Shown here piece by piece: positions 23,988-35,915 of a stretch of DNA of 64,000 nt (the stretch's first letter is position 1; the number at the start of each line of letters is the position of its first letter). A model generated the notes under the pieces. It was not told the DNA's origin. It ran no database searches and saw nothing but the letters and a program-made list of their open reading frames with translations. This DNA comes from Amborella trichopoda. Taxonomy: Eukaryota > Streptophyta > Magnoliopsida > Amborellales > Amborellaceae. The position numbers and the translations under genes were made by a program. The stretch is from positions 1,328,241 to 1,392,240 of the forward strand of contig NW_006498122.1 of NCBI RefSeq assembly GCF_000471905.2, given 5' to 3'.

Positions 23988-26166
23988 TGCCTTGGGAGAT
24001 GGTGAAAGAAAGACCTATGTGATTTTTTACCGGGGAATACATTTTTTTTTTTTTCACCTCTTTCTTTTGGCAAAAGATCACTTACAGGTGGTCTTTATTA
24101 TAAGAAGATAAATTTCAAAATAAAATCAACATAACAATAAAACCAAAATAAAAGATAAGATTGCAAGAAACAAAAAAAGAAGAGTGCCAGAGATGATCTC
24201 AACCCGGCTTATTACACTCCACACTGAGTCACCACCATCCGATGGCGCAGGATCAGCGGTCTAGCTTTAATCTCGAACCAGGAAAGTAAATTTCAGCCAA
24301 GCCACACGAATGGAACATGAACCCCTTCGATCACAAACTCAAACTCTAAGTGAATTCTCTTAGCAACCTAGTTTGAGAGAGATAGATTCTCTTTTTGCTA
24401 AACCCTAAAACCCTGAGCCGTAAATCCATATTTGAGAGATATGAGAGAAGAACTATATAACTTAAACCCTTACGTTCTTTCACAATGTGGGAGAGAGATA
24501 TCAAACATGAGAGAGTGGCGTGTGCCCCCTTTTTGGGATATGAGAAAGAAAGATGGGAATTAGATACAAGAGATAAGGTGTAAGAGATTTTTGGGTAGAA
24601 ACAATCTTTTTTTATAGGCTTTAAATAAGATTAGGGTTTCTTAGGGTTTTCTTTAGCTTAGAGATTGAACATAGACCGTCAATCAATGGTGACTTGTGGG
24701 GTGAAAGATCTGAGCCATCCATTCCATAGATGGACCATCAACATTATGGAAGGTGCATGAACCATTGTCCCCTTTCCTAAACCATTTCCCCATTAATATA
24801 TTTAAATAAAATAAATATCATGCATTCTATAAAATTGCACGATCCATGTCTATGCCATAAGGATATGTCAAGTAATATCAAGCAGATAACTACTACCAAC
24901 TATAAATAAGATAAGATCCATATCAATTCAAATTGACCATATTTTTTTAAAACAAACTTGCTACAAAATAGATAAAGCCATGGTCAATATATCCCTTCCA
25001 AGATTTGACTACATGCTACAAATCAAACTAACCTTATCTTAAAAGCAAACAAGAGAATCCAAAGAGGGTGGGGCGTGCTACCCTTTTGTGGCACATGTGG
25101 GCCCCCACCTACATGCCATGTGGTGGGCCCATGTACACTATGGGCCCTCATGGAATATTATAAAAAAAAAATATTATTTTTAAAATTGAATAAACAATTT
25201 AAAATATATATATGAATTTTTATAACTTTGTAACAACAATAACTGTATTTTTATAAGTCCAAAAATCACAAATAAAATATTGAGAGATTCATAAAAATTC
25301 AAATAATAAAACTAAAATCATTTCAATAATAAAANNNNNNNNNNNNNNNNNNNNAACAATAAACTGTATTTTTATAAGTACCTAAAAAATACACAAATAA
25401 AATATTGAGAGATTCATAAAAATTCAAATAATAAAACTAAAAATCATTTCAATAATAAAATGAACACAATTAAATTAATATGATGGGAAAAAGATCTATA
25501 TGATTTTAAGAATCCAATCTGTAATAATGGGGTACTCCACCTTCAATTGTGGACTACAAACCACACTAGCTTTATCGAACCGACTTAGTGTTTTCCATGA
25601 CCCACAGTCCAAGCAGGGGCTCATTAGTAGGTCACTAAAGTTAGGTTGATGAATCAAGGGGTCACAATCCCAGTCTGTGGATTACAAGTCCTCCCCTAGA
25701 GACGAGTCAAGGTCACCACGACCTGATGCGACAATAGCTCTATAGCACATAGGGGTGTCTCTCGCACATGCATACGCTTCACCCAAAGGTGGATATATGG
25801 CTTTTCCAAATGATCTATCAATATGCATGCCGTGTGATGAAACATGGATGAGGTTTTGGCTCCCGTCTCAGTAGGCTACCATCACACATAAGGGTCACAC
25901 AGTCTCTCGGCTCACTCATCCGGGCATATTCTCCGACCTCATCAAGGGTTAACCCATTAGAACCCTTCTCGATTTGTTTTTTATGCCCAGTTAATATGGG
26001 TTTTTCCCAACCGACTTGCCTAGATCGTCAAGCACAGTCCGGTATATGTAAATATCGTTTGTTTAGTATGGTTCACGAGGGATCACACTCCCACGGATTT
26101 TATGTTTCACTATATCATTCATTTTACAAGCACTCATAAGGCCTTTAAAGGCCACATAAACCCAAC
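23988..26166 (-). mobile_element. Candidate LTR (about 2.2 kb) with adjacent primer-binding-site-like sequence
   Basis: Read on the minus strand, the stretch begins TGTTGGGTTTATG at 26166 and ends CCCAAGGCA at 23988. Within a few bases it is followed by TATCAGAGC, part of the usual initiator-tRNA-Met primer site (family consensus TGGTATCAGAGC). The internal side is cut short, and no gag or pol is visible. The 20-N assembly gap lies inside. The termini and the partial primer site support a solo or truncated LTR, but the second LTR was not seen. Confidence 0.4.
25335..25354. other. Assembly gap of 20 N flanked by duplicated sequence
   Basis: Twenty undetermined bases. The approximately 100 bp to the left (25235-25334) and the approximately 105 bp to the right (25355-25460) are near-identical direct copies, both running from AACAATAA to AATAATAAAA. 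The gap may hold further tandem copies, or the join may be false. Confidence 0.95.
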
Positions 26167-26169
26167 AGA

Positions 26170-26835
26170 GGATGGTGATATTGCTTGCTGTTGAGGTGAT
26201 ATGGCGGTGTAAGCAACCATATTAATTTAAGCTAATAAGCTTAACAACAATGATGATGTAAAACCCTAAATCTAGGATGGGATGGGAGGAGGTGGGCCAT
26301 TCGTGGAAAGCGAATGATATTATGGTAAGTCGGTCGACTATTATAACCATCTTGTACAAAAGTAAATGATCTCATTGTATACTTTTCCATATATAAATGT
26401 TGTATGGCTTTATGCTTTTATTTTCCTTCGTAGGATTAGCGTTTGTTGAATTCAAAGGTTGAGGATTTTTTAATTTGTCACATGACACTTCGATTGTCAA
26501 GGAAAAACAAAGCAACTTGCTTATGATGTATGCTTGGTTGGTGGGGCCTATGTGAAGGTGATATTTTGAGATAAAAACTAGCATCTGGGTTGTTGCTCCT
26601 CCTTTTAACAAGAATATCAAAGTAAACTTGCAAAAAAAGTTTTCTTAGAAAAACGCTTACCCACCTTGTTCAAACTGGATCAGACTAGAACTGGCCAATT
26701 ATGGATAACGGATTCGGCCGGTTTCTGCTAAATCCAACCGACCATGTTAGAGATACGACCGGTTCTCGATATATGGAGGGAACCGGATTGGCTTCAAGGA
26801 TTTTTTTTATTCGAATCGGTCAATTCCGATATGGA
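26170..26835. other. Intergenic stretch without recognised features
   Basis: Contains an unassigned open frame at 26372-26620 on the minus strand with no known domain. Nothing else seen. Confidence 0.45.
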
Positions 26836-26837
26836 GT

Positions 26838-27170
26838 AGTGATTTTTAACACGTTGGTTTTGATGTTGGGAATACATCTAATTGAATATCTTGACATCGA
26901 GATGTATAGATATAGAGAAAAAAAGAGATTTCAAGCCATGAAAATGAGACATCTCGTAACACGTTATCTAGACCGTCTATTTTCAAGATATTCATGATTT
27001 TATATATCTGCTTGATTTGAACCACTTTTGGAGTTTAAAATTTTATAATTAAAAATTAAAATAAATTCTCCACCATCTTAAGAATTTTCTACACCAAAAT
27101 TGTATCTCATGATAAAGTTTGGAGGTGCACCTTTTATGTTTAAGGTTGCGACCTTATGCAAACCACACAT
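26838..27170. mobile_element. MITE family A copy, left end eroded
   Basis: Right end is TTAAGGTTGCGACCTTATGC then AAACCACACAT. The interior shares CCGTCTATTTTCAAGATATT and CTGCTTGATTTGAACCACTT with other copies. The left terminus cannot be placed exactly. Confidence 0.55.
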
Positions 27171-27267
27171 CTTAAGAACCTATAGTTCAAATTACACAGG
27201 ATGTGCAGTCCGATAAGGGTCCAACCACATTTACTTTGGTCCTGTACTAGTTTGAGATGCCAGATTG

Positions 27268-27506
27268 TGTCCAAGCTAGTACCAGACATAATGTGTAGCC
27301 TATTGAATCATTTCCTGTCCAAGCTAGTACTAGACATAGTGTGTATACTATTGAATCATTTCCACCGTCAAATACAATGGTGGGCATTGGAGATACGTCA
27401 CAGTGTGATAATCAATGATGAGATGGTGGTATTGTGTCGACCATCAATAATGCGATGGTGTCACTGTGTCGACAATCAACGCTAGGATGGTGGCACCGTG
27501 TCGTGG
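27268..27506. repeat. Two adjacent tandem arrays: 48 bp x2 and 32 bp x3
   Basis: The 48-bp units at 27268-27315 and 27316-27363 start TGTCCAAGCTAGTAC. The 32-bp units at 27411-27442, 27443-27474 and 27475-27506 start ATCAA and end near TGTGTCGAC. Copies within each array differ at a few positions. Confidence 0.8.
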
Positions 27507-27954
27507 CTTGGGACACAATCTCATTTTTTGCGTGTCGCATAATGCAGCACGGTGTGTAATTGGTTGCATAGCATAAGCAGTTATCGAACTCAAATGAAGT
27601 CCAGAAGCCTAGACAACATTTGGTACTTTATGTATGGGATCGGTGTCGGGGCGGTGAATCGAGTATAACGGACTCATAATTAAGTGGGAGAGAGATTTTT
27701 AAGGGATAGTTAAATATTCAGGACCTCGAATAATGTACAAGCGCCTAAGTGGGACACAGATCTGGAATTGGGCCTTTCGTAAGATGAATTTTTATGCTCC
27801 CAGAAAATCTTATCAATATTGTTAACCATATGAATCCAGTAAGTTTGCCGTTCAAGGATCTTTGAGTAAGAATTGCACTTGACATGTAGCATTGCAAATA
27901 TCAACCGCAAACCAAATAAACCCAAACTCGAATCCTCCAAAACTTTTTAGTTAT

Positions 27955-28341
27955 GGGTGTGGTTTGTATAGAACCTAGGCTCTAAACAATCAAATTAAAG
28001 CCTATTTTTAACTAGTGTCGAGAAATGTGGTTCCAACACTGAAAATCTTTGTGATAGTCTTAAAATATACTTTCCATCTTTATTTATAAAGTTTAAAGCT
28101 TAAAAAATGGTGTAGATCGACAGATCTATGAAAATCTTGAAAATTGACAGTCAAAAAATGCATTCCAAAATACATTATTTCCAAAACTTGAAATCAATTT
28201 TTTTTCGCTTGTCCATGCATCTCGATGTTGAGATGATTGATTTAAGTATTTTTGGACATCAAAACAATCTCGTCGAGTGACAGTTTTTAGGGCGGTTCGA
28301 ATGTGATTGTTTAGAGTCTCGGCTCTATACAAACTTTTCCC
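27955..28341. mobile_element. MITE family A, complete copy with 9-bp target duplication
   Basis: Terminal inverted repeats are GGGTGTGGTTTGTATAGA at the left and, reverse-complemented, GGGAAAAGTTTGTATAGA at the right, both followed by a CTCTAAACAATCA block. A perfect 9-bp duplication, TTTAGTTAT, flanks the element at 27946-27954 and 28342-28350. The 9-bp duplication and lack of coding capacity suggest a Mutator-like non-autonomous element. This is the best preserved copy of the family in the window. Confidence 0.8.
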
Positions 28342-28387
28342 TTTAGTTATTTGTCCAATATAGCAGGGGGCCTATGATTTGTTGTTA

Positions 28388-28548
28388 TAGTCTTCTTCAG
28401 CGTAATCTCTCTGGCTACCAAACTCGGATCGAGTTCTTCATATAATGGAGCAATGAGTCTGTGTTGTTGCGATAGTCTTCAGAAGCTCACTCTCTTTCTC
28501 TCTCAAAAAATCGGATCAAGATCTTCATACAATGGAGCGGTGGGCAAT
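28388..28548. repeat. Imperfect duplication of about 80 bp beside the PPR pseudogene
   Basis: ATAGTCTTC, CTC-rich sequence, CGGATCGAG and TTCTTCATATAATGGAGC occur at about 28388-28451. They recur as ATAGTCTTC, CGGATCAAG and ATCTTCATACAATGGAGC at about 28470-28538. Confidence 0.6.
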
Positions 28549-28739
28549 GAATTGGTACCATGGCATTTTTCACTAATCTCTCTATATCTCTATGTCATGC
28601 AACCACAGGCAGGTGCCGTCCTCGTCCATATGCCTTGCGAGCCCCTCCGGTGCACCGTATGCCTCGAATCTCATAATGATACACATTCATCGAAACGAAC
28701 AGATACATCCTGTTCTTCGCCTCGATCCAACTGCACCCT

Positions 28740-30990
28740 GCACTCTTCCCCAACCCCCTCTTGCGTTACGCTTCTAAGGTCCACTGCTCCCTCATCCCAG
28801 CCTCTGCATAAATATTTGAACATAATGGTTGGTTCGATTTGGCTCCATTTCTATCAAAGCCTTTCCAGCCGATCATCGGAGCCTTAAATTGCAAAAATTT
28901 ACATGAACGAAGCAAAAGACGCCCAATGAATGAGACTGAACAGGCATGCTCGTGAGCTTCTTCAAGTTGTCCTACCCTTGATAAAATGTCAATAGGTATG
29001 CGTAATACTCCATTTTTGGGCCGGTTCCGTATTTTTTGCTCATGATGTGGAAAAGCTCTAGCCGTTTCTCGACTAGGCCACAATGGCTTCAAGCTCAGAT
29101 CAACTCCAAAAAAATGACCTCATCCAGTCTCACTTTGAATCTCTTCAAAGAGCTCCAGGGCTTCCTTGCATTTGCCAAGTGATCCTTCACCTGAAATCCT
29201 GGCGTTCCAAGCAATCAAAACTCCTTGCGGTGTTTCGTCAAATGTTTCCTCTCTTTTTGATAGACAGAGATTTCGTCATCATGGATTTCTAACTCTCTAA
29301 GTAATTTCACTGAGTAGCTTTCTCTCTGTTTCACAAGTTTCTATCTCCTCTCTTTCTGATGCTTTTTCCAGTACTCTCTCTCTGTCCTTGGTTCAAGTCA
29401 TCAAACACTCTCCAAGAGATTTTACGAAAACACCATTCTTCCTGCACTTAAGCTCCCACATTCGATATACATCTCAATCAAGGCCCCATTTCTGACCAAA
29501 ACCCATGTCCAATTTTATATCCACTAGTGGATGGCTTTCCCATGTTTTAGAGCAGCTACACGTGCAGTTGCAGGAATAACAGTTGCCGTAGAAATAGACT
29601 CAGGCTCTAAACCCTGTTGAACCATAATCGTAAACAGCGCAATCGATTATTCCAGCAAGCAATTCTGGTAAAATCCTCGAATTGTTATTGCATTCTAAGC
29701 AGCTGGGCAGCTGGGGTACTTTACTTCATGTTTGAAAACCAAAGGTAATACACATTTGGTGTACATCTATAATGCCAGTTAGAAAAAAAATATACTGTTT
29801 TTTATCATATAAGCATAGACCTAGGTACCCAATTCTAGAGCCTCCAGACTTGCGAAACCTGAAAGAATTGTCGCCAAATTAGCAGAATCAGGCTTTAAGT
29901 GCTGATAATTCCATCTCCCTCATCAAATTTAAAGCACTAAATTATAGCACCCCAAGCTGTTAAATCCTTTGAGTAAATTTATGTTTGAAATTATCATGGT
30001 TTCCTCAAACTTTCAACTATTGGAATGCTTGGTCAGCTGAGCAGTATTCAGTCCACTCTCTTGTGCTCTAAGAAACACATTAAATTACTCCTGTGCTCTA
30101 AGAAGCTCATTAAATTACAGGCTCATAATGCATTAGATAGACTACAATAATATGGCTTTGCCCCACTAAATTTCATCAGTTTATATAACTTCAATGCCTT
30201 TTTGCCAAGTTTATTATAAATACACAAAGAAATCATGGAGCCCATGAAGCCAATTCTTTTAGAGAAGTTCCATTGGAAACCAGCCATGATTTCTCCATCT
30301 GAGAAAATTTTCCATACATGTTTATGAGAGAGAGAGAGAAAGGGAGAGAGTGATAGATATAAGGATCGGAGCAAAGACCATGCTTTATAACGCAACAATG
30401 GAGTGCTGCACCAGAGATCAAGTCCTCACAATTTGAGCGGGGCCTCAAGATACTCGAAAAAACCTCTGAACTCAGTTTGATTCTCTCATCATCATCATCT
30501 TTAACATCTCTAAGCTCTTATCTGACCTGCTATTTTGTGCTAAACCTCCAATTGTAATTTTCCTTGAAACCCAGTTCTTCTTGGGCACTTCATGAAAAAG
30601 ATTTGTTGCAGTTTTCGATTCAAATCACAAAATAAAGTAAGCCCATTAAATTAGTCCCCAAAAATGGGTCACCCGGACATTGGGTTTCCAATGATAAAAC
30701 CATGGAAAACCCACCAAGAAGTATAGAGCGAGAAAACCCATCTGGTCTCATGCCCAACAATTGCATTTTCCCAAAAAGATTGCCACCTTCTTCAGTTAAG
30801 CCCTGCTGAAAATACCATCAATCATGACATTATATATGGCCATGTCTCTATAAGAGATGCTATTGAAAACCATGAGAGCTTCATCTACATACCCACTTTT
30901 AGAATACATATCAATCAAAGAGCATATGTGGCAGCATACAGAACTCATGTCAAATGAACGTAAAGTTCAAACAGTGATGAGGGTTCAAAA
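28740..30990 (-). pseudogene. Decayed PPR (pentatricopeptide repeat) gene
   Basis: On the minus strand, going from 30990 downwards, scattered PPR-like segments occur in different frames. They include SLIDMYSKSGYVDEALMVFN at about 30940-30880, VIKHGLCSDPYIYHS and INMYGKFSQMEKSWLV (30390-30270), ISLCIYNKLGKKALKLYKLM (30250-30160), VLIAWNARISGEGSLGKCKEALELFEEI (split by decay, 29220-29110), DILSRVGQLEEAHEH (28985-28940) and the E-motif-like NIYAEAGMREQ (28810-28780). The order runs from repeats to a C-terminal E-type region, as in plant PLS-class PPR proteins that act on organelle RNA. Frameshifts, stops and lost segments break the frame throughout, so no functional product is expected. Boundaries are approximate. 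Confidence 0.7.
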
Positions 30991-31769
30991 ATGGCCATGT
31001 GATGCCTTCATACATACAAATCAATAAGAGATCATTTCAGAAACATGTGAAGTTAAGATAGTTTATTAAGAAACTTTTTCAGAATATACAGAGGTAAGGA
31101 ACTTTTTCAGAACATACGGATATCCCAAATCCTAACATAGAATATTTTAAATGAAAATTTTCTTTAAAACTTCATATGAACAAAGTTCTTTTACAATCTA
31201 TTTTAAGGGCTGTGAACAGGCAGGCAGTTCCCCCTAGATGAAATGGTGGAAAGTCCCAATCCCACCATCAGATAGATTGGCAGGGAGCCCCCTTAGTCCC
31301 TGACCATCCGATAAGCAAAGCCGTTGATTAAAAGATCCACTCAGTAGGAAAGGGGGACCATTCAAAAGTTGGCAGAAGACAGCCAACCAGTTCCTAGGTT
31401 AGACTTCCCATACCAAAATCACCTTTATTTTAATCACTGGCAGCCTTTTAAGGATAGCATTAATGCCCACCAGGACTGAGGTCCAAGCACTCAAGTTTCC
31501 CTTACCACACTAACACTACAGAATCTGCCAAATTGCCAGCTTCCCAATAGACAATGAGTACGATTCAATGGCGCTCTTTAAACCTTATAAACGTCTAATT
31601 TAATCAAATTGGCCTCATTCACAACATCATCTCAGTGTTTAATGTCTTTACATAACTTTCGTAAAAAGGGTTCTATCTTCTATTAAAACATAACAATCTC
31701 ATTACATAGTACATACCTAAAGCTCATATTTTATCTCCAACGGTTATAGAAGAGCAGAATATGAAGTTC
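30991..31769. other. Downstream flank of the CCCH-RING gene
   Basis: Expected to contain the 3' UTR and polyadenylation region of the minus-strand gene ending at 31770. No exact signal can be fixed. No other gene recognised. Confidence 0.45.
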
Positions 31770-33435
31770 TCATTTTTCCTCTGCCATCTTTTTCTTGATC
31801 TCATGAGCCGTGTTGAATATGCCAAGCGTTGGTTTGTCACAGACAAAGCACTTCTTGTTTTTTTTATGATGCTGATCCAGAAGAAACAAGCCACAGAGTT
31901 AGAAAATGAACAAAAGGGATTTAAAGGCATCAAACAATCTGTTTGCATCTACAAAATTTTAAAACACAATAATTCAACCACCACACAAAATAAGGATTTC
32001 CTATCTGGAAGATAAGCCAGTTTCAGAAAATAAACTGCAGACAATAAACTGAAAAATGGTACACTAGAGATAAAAAAAAAAAGAGAGGCAAGTAGTGAGA
32101 AAAACAGCCTTTCCATATTCAGACAAACAAAACCATGCATGAAAACTTGACATTATCAGATGCCCACCTTTTTCTGCTCATAAGCTATTATCTATGTTTC
32201 TACTGTGGTATCTTATCCAATTTCTTCGGTCTTCTTTTTAATAAGATTTTTCAAGCCAAAAAGGAATTGGTAACCCAAAACCTTAGGCAGAAAAATCCAG
32301 ATATAGAAGTACAAGATTAAAAAATATGACATCTTGAACAAAGGAAAAATCAGTTTAATTGAATTGCAGGATCTCCAATGGGTATGGTTTGTAGTGATAT
32401 GTATGTTGATAAATGATTACAAAATTTATGGCAAAATGAAGAGTTAACATAATTATACCTCTATTGCGCAACAAGCACAGAAGTAGTGCTTGCACTTGGT
32501 TACAACTGGCTCCTTGAACCTTTCTCTACATATAAAACAAGCAAAAGGCAAAGAATCATCTTCATCGTCACTCTCATGCCCATCTCTTCCACCTGTTTCG
32601 TCGTCTCCTCCACCCATTGCCAACCTCCTCTTCCTCTCTTTCTCTGCCTCCTCCCACTCTCTCTCCATTTGCCAGCCGCTCTTATAATCTCCCCTGTCAT
32701 GCATAAATTTGCAAGCATCTCCAAACCCACAATAACCTGTCTCCTTATAATCCTTGCATATATCAGGCTGGTAGTCGAAACGAGCGGATGCCCTGTAGTT
32801 CACTGGAGCCCTAAGTGGACCATGAGCTCCCCCTGCTTTCTCAGAGGCGACTGTGTGTTCTCGCCGAAAACCAGCCTTGTAATCTGTGTACCCATGAATT
32901 CCTTGGTAAAGTTTCTCATCTCGTTTATTACCTCTGAGTCTTTCCTCTTCTTGTTTAAGGATCCTCTCTCTAATGGCTCGGGCGTCGTTTGAGAAATCAG
33001 TTTCTGTTTCAAGTGTTGCAGTTGCTCGGCTATCGTGTTCGACCTGTATCTCCTTTGAGGATTCAAAGTGAAAGACAGTTGCTTTCGAGGATGGAGCTTG
33101 TTCTAGGGTTTCTGAAGGAACTCTGGAAGGGCCGACAGTCGAGAAGAACAGCTTGTTGTCTGGTTTCTTAGGTACTTTGTGGTTCAAAGACACAGATGGA
33201 GATTCATCTTCCCCCTCTGAATCATTCTCTTCTAAATTTCGCTTTCTTATATTCTTGTTCTTTGTTGGTTTTCTAAAAAAACTACATACTGCAAAAAAAA
33301 TCCAAAAAAAATAAAAACCATAAGTATCACAATTACTTGAGAAAAATACATTTATAGAAAGGTAGGGGAAACAGTATGTCATTCGATTGAAAGGCCACCT
33401 GGTTCAGTGGGCATAGGGTCACTAGAATCCGCCAT
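31770..33435 (-). CDS. CCCH and RING zinc-finger protein, RNF113/Cwc24 family
   Basis: Homologue of the plant 'zinc finger CCCH domain-containing protein 1' and of human RNF113A / yeast Cwc24. These act in the spliceosome around first-step activation and may have E3 ligase activity. Exons in coding order are 33435-33399 (37 nt), 33288-32459 and 31871-31770, with GT-AG borders. They sum to 969 nt, giving 322 residues. The N-terminus [12 protein letters not shown] joins V-CSFFRKP, the conserved family opening. A CCCH finger (C-x8-C-x5-C-x3-H) lies at about C190-H209. An acidic linker ([17 protein letters not shown]) follows. The C3HC4 RING is C263, C266, C278, H280, C283, C286, C297, C300. The protein ends [17 protein letters not shown], as in its relatives. 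Intron 1 is 110 bp and intron 2 is 587 bp. All zinc ligands are intact, so the gene looks functional. Confidence 0.95.
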
Positions 33436-33919
33436 AAACAAGGTCTTATAGGGTTAGGGCTAGGGTTTTTGGCTGAATTGCGAGCAACCGAATATCAAAA
33501 TTTTACAGCTGAATTTCACCAAAATCTGCCAAAAAAACCTATGAACAAAATAAAAAATAGACAGAACAGTCAAAGCCCAAAATTTAATATGGATACAAGT
33601 CACAAAATCAGTAAAGATAAGCATATTCCCAGTTCACAAAATCAGTAAACATAAGCACTTTACATAAAATCCTTTTATATATTTAACAAAACAGAGAAGA
33701 AAGAAGAGCTCCGAATATAAAACCAAGTAGCAATAAACATAAAAATAAAAAATTCAATGGCATGTGAATAAAAATACAGTGAAAGCAGGAAATCATGAAA
33801 AACATTGAGCCGAACGGCATAACACAATTCACGTGGCAGACTCCAAATAATTGGAATAAAACTCGGACGATGATAATGATCATGATGTGCAGACAGGATT
33901 CCACTGTGAAAAAGTAGGC

Positions 33920-33971
<52 letters not shown>

Positions 33972-34013
33972 CGTACCTTTCGAAGATGAGAGGGCTAGCT
34001 CCAAAACCAACAT
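33436..34013 (-). promoter_or_regulatory. 5' flank of the CCCH-RING gene with a long CT tract
   Basis: The region upstream of the ATG contains an uninterrupted GA/CT dinucleotide run at about 33924-33969. On the gene's strand it reads CT. Pyrimidine-rich CT tracts are common in plant core promoters and 5' UTRs. I see no clear TATA box and cannot place the transcription start. Confidence 0.35.
33924..33969. repeat. (GA)n microsatellite
   Basis: About 23 uninterrupted GA units in the 5' flank of the CCCH-RING gene. Confidence 0.95.
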
Positions 34014-34065
34014 GAAAACACTGGATTCGTTTTTACTTTTTAATTTTTATGGTGTTTAATTGGTT

Positions 34066-34451
34066 CTGAAAAGGTTTATATGAGTGCGAGGCACTAAAAA
34101 ATCAAATTAGAAAAATTTCTCCATAAGAGGTTGTTTTGATATCCAAATATCTTCAAATTGATCTTCTCGACATCAAGATGTATGGACATGAGAAAAAAAA
34201 AGGATTTCAAGTTTTGAAAATAATACATCTTGTAATACATTGTTGGACTGCCAATTTTCAAGTTGTTTAAGTTTTCATAGATCTGCTCGATCTAAACTGC
34301 TTTTTAAGCTTAAAATTTTATAAGCAGTGATAAAAATATATTGTAAGGCTATTACAAAGATCTACAGAATTGAAACCATATTCCTTGACACTATTTGAAG
34401 GTGCGCATTACTTTGATTGTTTAGAGCCTCGGCTCTATACGAACTGCACCC
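34066..34451. mobile_element. MITE family A copy
   Basis: Left end CTGAAAAGGTTTATATGAG pairs with right end CTCTATACGAACTGCACCC. The right subterminal block is TGATTGTTTAGAGCCTCGG. Flanks TTAATTGGTT and TTAATTGTTT look like a target duplication with one mismatch. It lies just upstream of the CCCH-RING gene promoter. Confidence 0.7.
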
Positions 34452-34931
34452 TTAATTGTTTAATAAACCGGATTGAGTGTCACTCTAAACCATAGTTAGC
34501 GAATCGCCGATTAATCGACGATTTTCTAAAAAAATCGTGTTTTTATGGAAACCGTTTTAAACGGTGACTTTTTTAAAAGGTCGGGAAAAAATCGCGTAGT
34601 TTTCATAAAAACGTTTAAAATGCGTTTTTTTCATAATACGATTTAAATCAGGCCAAAAAATGTATCTTTTTTTACCTATAATTTTTTTTGAAAGATAAAT
34701 TATTATTTTTTCCTGTTTTGCGTATTGCAGCCATTGCTACTTTCATGCTTTTGAAAAAAAAAAATTATTTCAAAAAAAACTAAACCTAAAATAGAAATTT
34801 TTATCACCACCGTGTTCTTCAAAGCCACAGTTGCAGATTGAAGGTAAGAATTTTTTTTCCCTTTTCTTTTTAACTTAAACAAATAGATGCAGATTTCAGT
34901 TGTTATTATGGAAAATCATTGTGTAAATGAA

Positions 34932-35440
34932 ATACTGTTTACAGCAAATCATTGTGTAAAGTAAATCATATACATGCAGATTTCTGTGATTATTTGTGAT
35001 AATTGTTTTTATGAAAATACTGTTTATGGCACAAATTAAAGCTCAACACATACTCTTTTATTGATGAATGAGAAGCAGAGAGTGTGACTACAGGACCAAG
35101 TAATCAATATTTTGTTTTTTATTAACAAAGATAAACAATATAGTGTAAACTATAAACTTACAGGAGCAAGCAATTGCACTACTGTTTATAACAAATCATT
35201 TCGTAAAGTAAATCATTGTGTAAAGAAAATCATATACATGCAGATTTCTGTGATTATTTGTGATAATTGTTTTTATGAAAATACTGTTTATGGCACAAAT
35301 TAGAGCTCAAAACATAGTCTTTTACTGATGAATGACAAGCAGAGAGTGTAACTACAGGACCAAGTAATCAATATTTTGTTTTTAATTATGTGATAACAAA
35401 GATAAACAATATAGTGTAAACTGTAAACTTACAGGAGCAA
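34932..35440. repeat. Tandem duplication of about 250 bp
   Basis: Two direct copies, about 34932-35178 and 35179-35440. Both run from ACTGTTTA through CATATACATGCAGATTTCTG and GGACCAAGTAATCAATATTT to CTTACAGGAGCAAG. They differ by scattered substitutions and small indels. Confidence 0.8.
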
Positions 35441-35689
35441 GAAATTGTACATAGAGGATTAGGTTTCCAGCTCTGCTCGTTGTTTCCCCTAGAAAATGAA
35501 AAAAACCTCTACCTTATCTCTCGGTAAAACTCAATTAAGGCCTCTTCACAAATCAGTATAGTTAGGGCTTTCTCTCAAATCAGAGAGAAAAATCCTCTTC
35601 AAACTATCCCAAATCAGTATCCCATCTTCCTTTTCTCTCTCTAAAAATCAACTAGGGCCTCTTCCATTAGGGTTTATGAAGCCGATAAC

Positions 35690-35915
35690 CTCTTCCTTCT
35701 TCCTTCTTCCTTCTTCCTTCTTCCTTCTTCTCTCTATAAACCTTAATGGCTATGAGCCCAGCCCTCTTCGTTCTTCCTTCTTATCTCTCTAAACCGCCTT
35801 CTTCCTTCTTCTCTCTCTGTGAATGGCTATGAGCCCAGCCTTCGCCTTCTTCCTTCTATCTCTGTAAACTCTAATGGCTATGAGCCCAGCCCTCTTCCTT
35901 CTCTCTCTAAACCGT
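35690..35915. repeat. TTCC-rich repeat with three ATGGCTATGAGCCCAGCC units
   Basis: A run of CTTCCTT pentamer-like repeats at about 35690-35733 leads into three copies of AATGGCTATGAGCCCAGCC spaced by about 65-75 bp (35745, 35822, 35874), each followed by TTC-rich and CTCTCTAAACC sequence. No long open frame results. Confidence 0.7.

Noticed and set aside
32486-32992. 168-codon plus-strand frame opposite the CCCH-RING gene
   Set aside because: Antisense shadow of exon 2; no recognisable domain.
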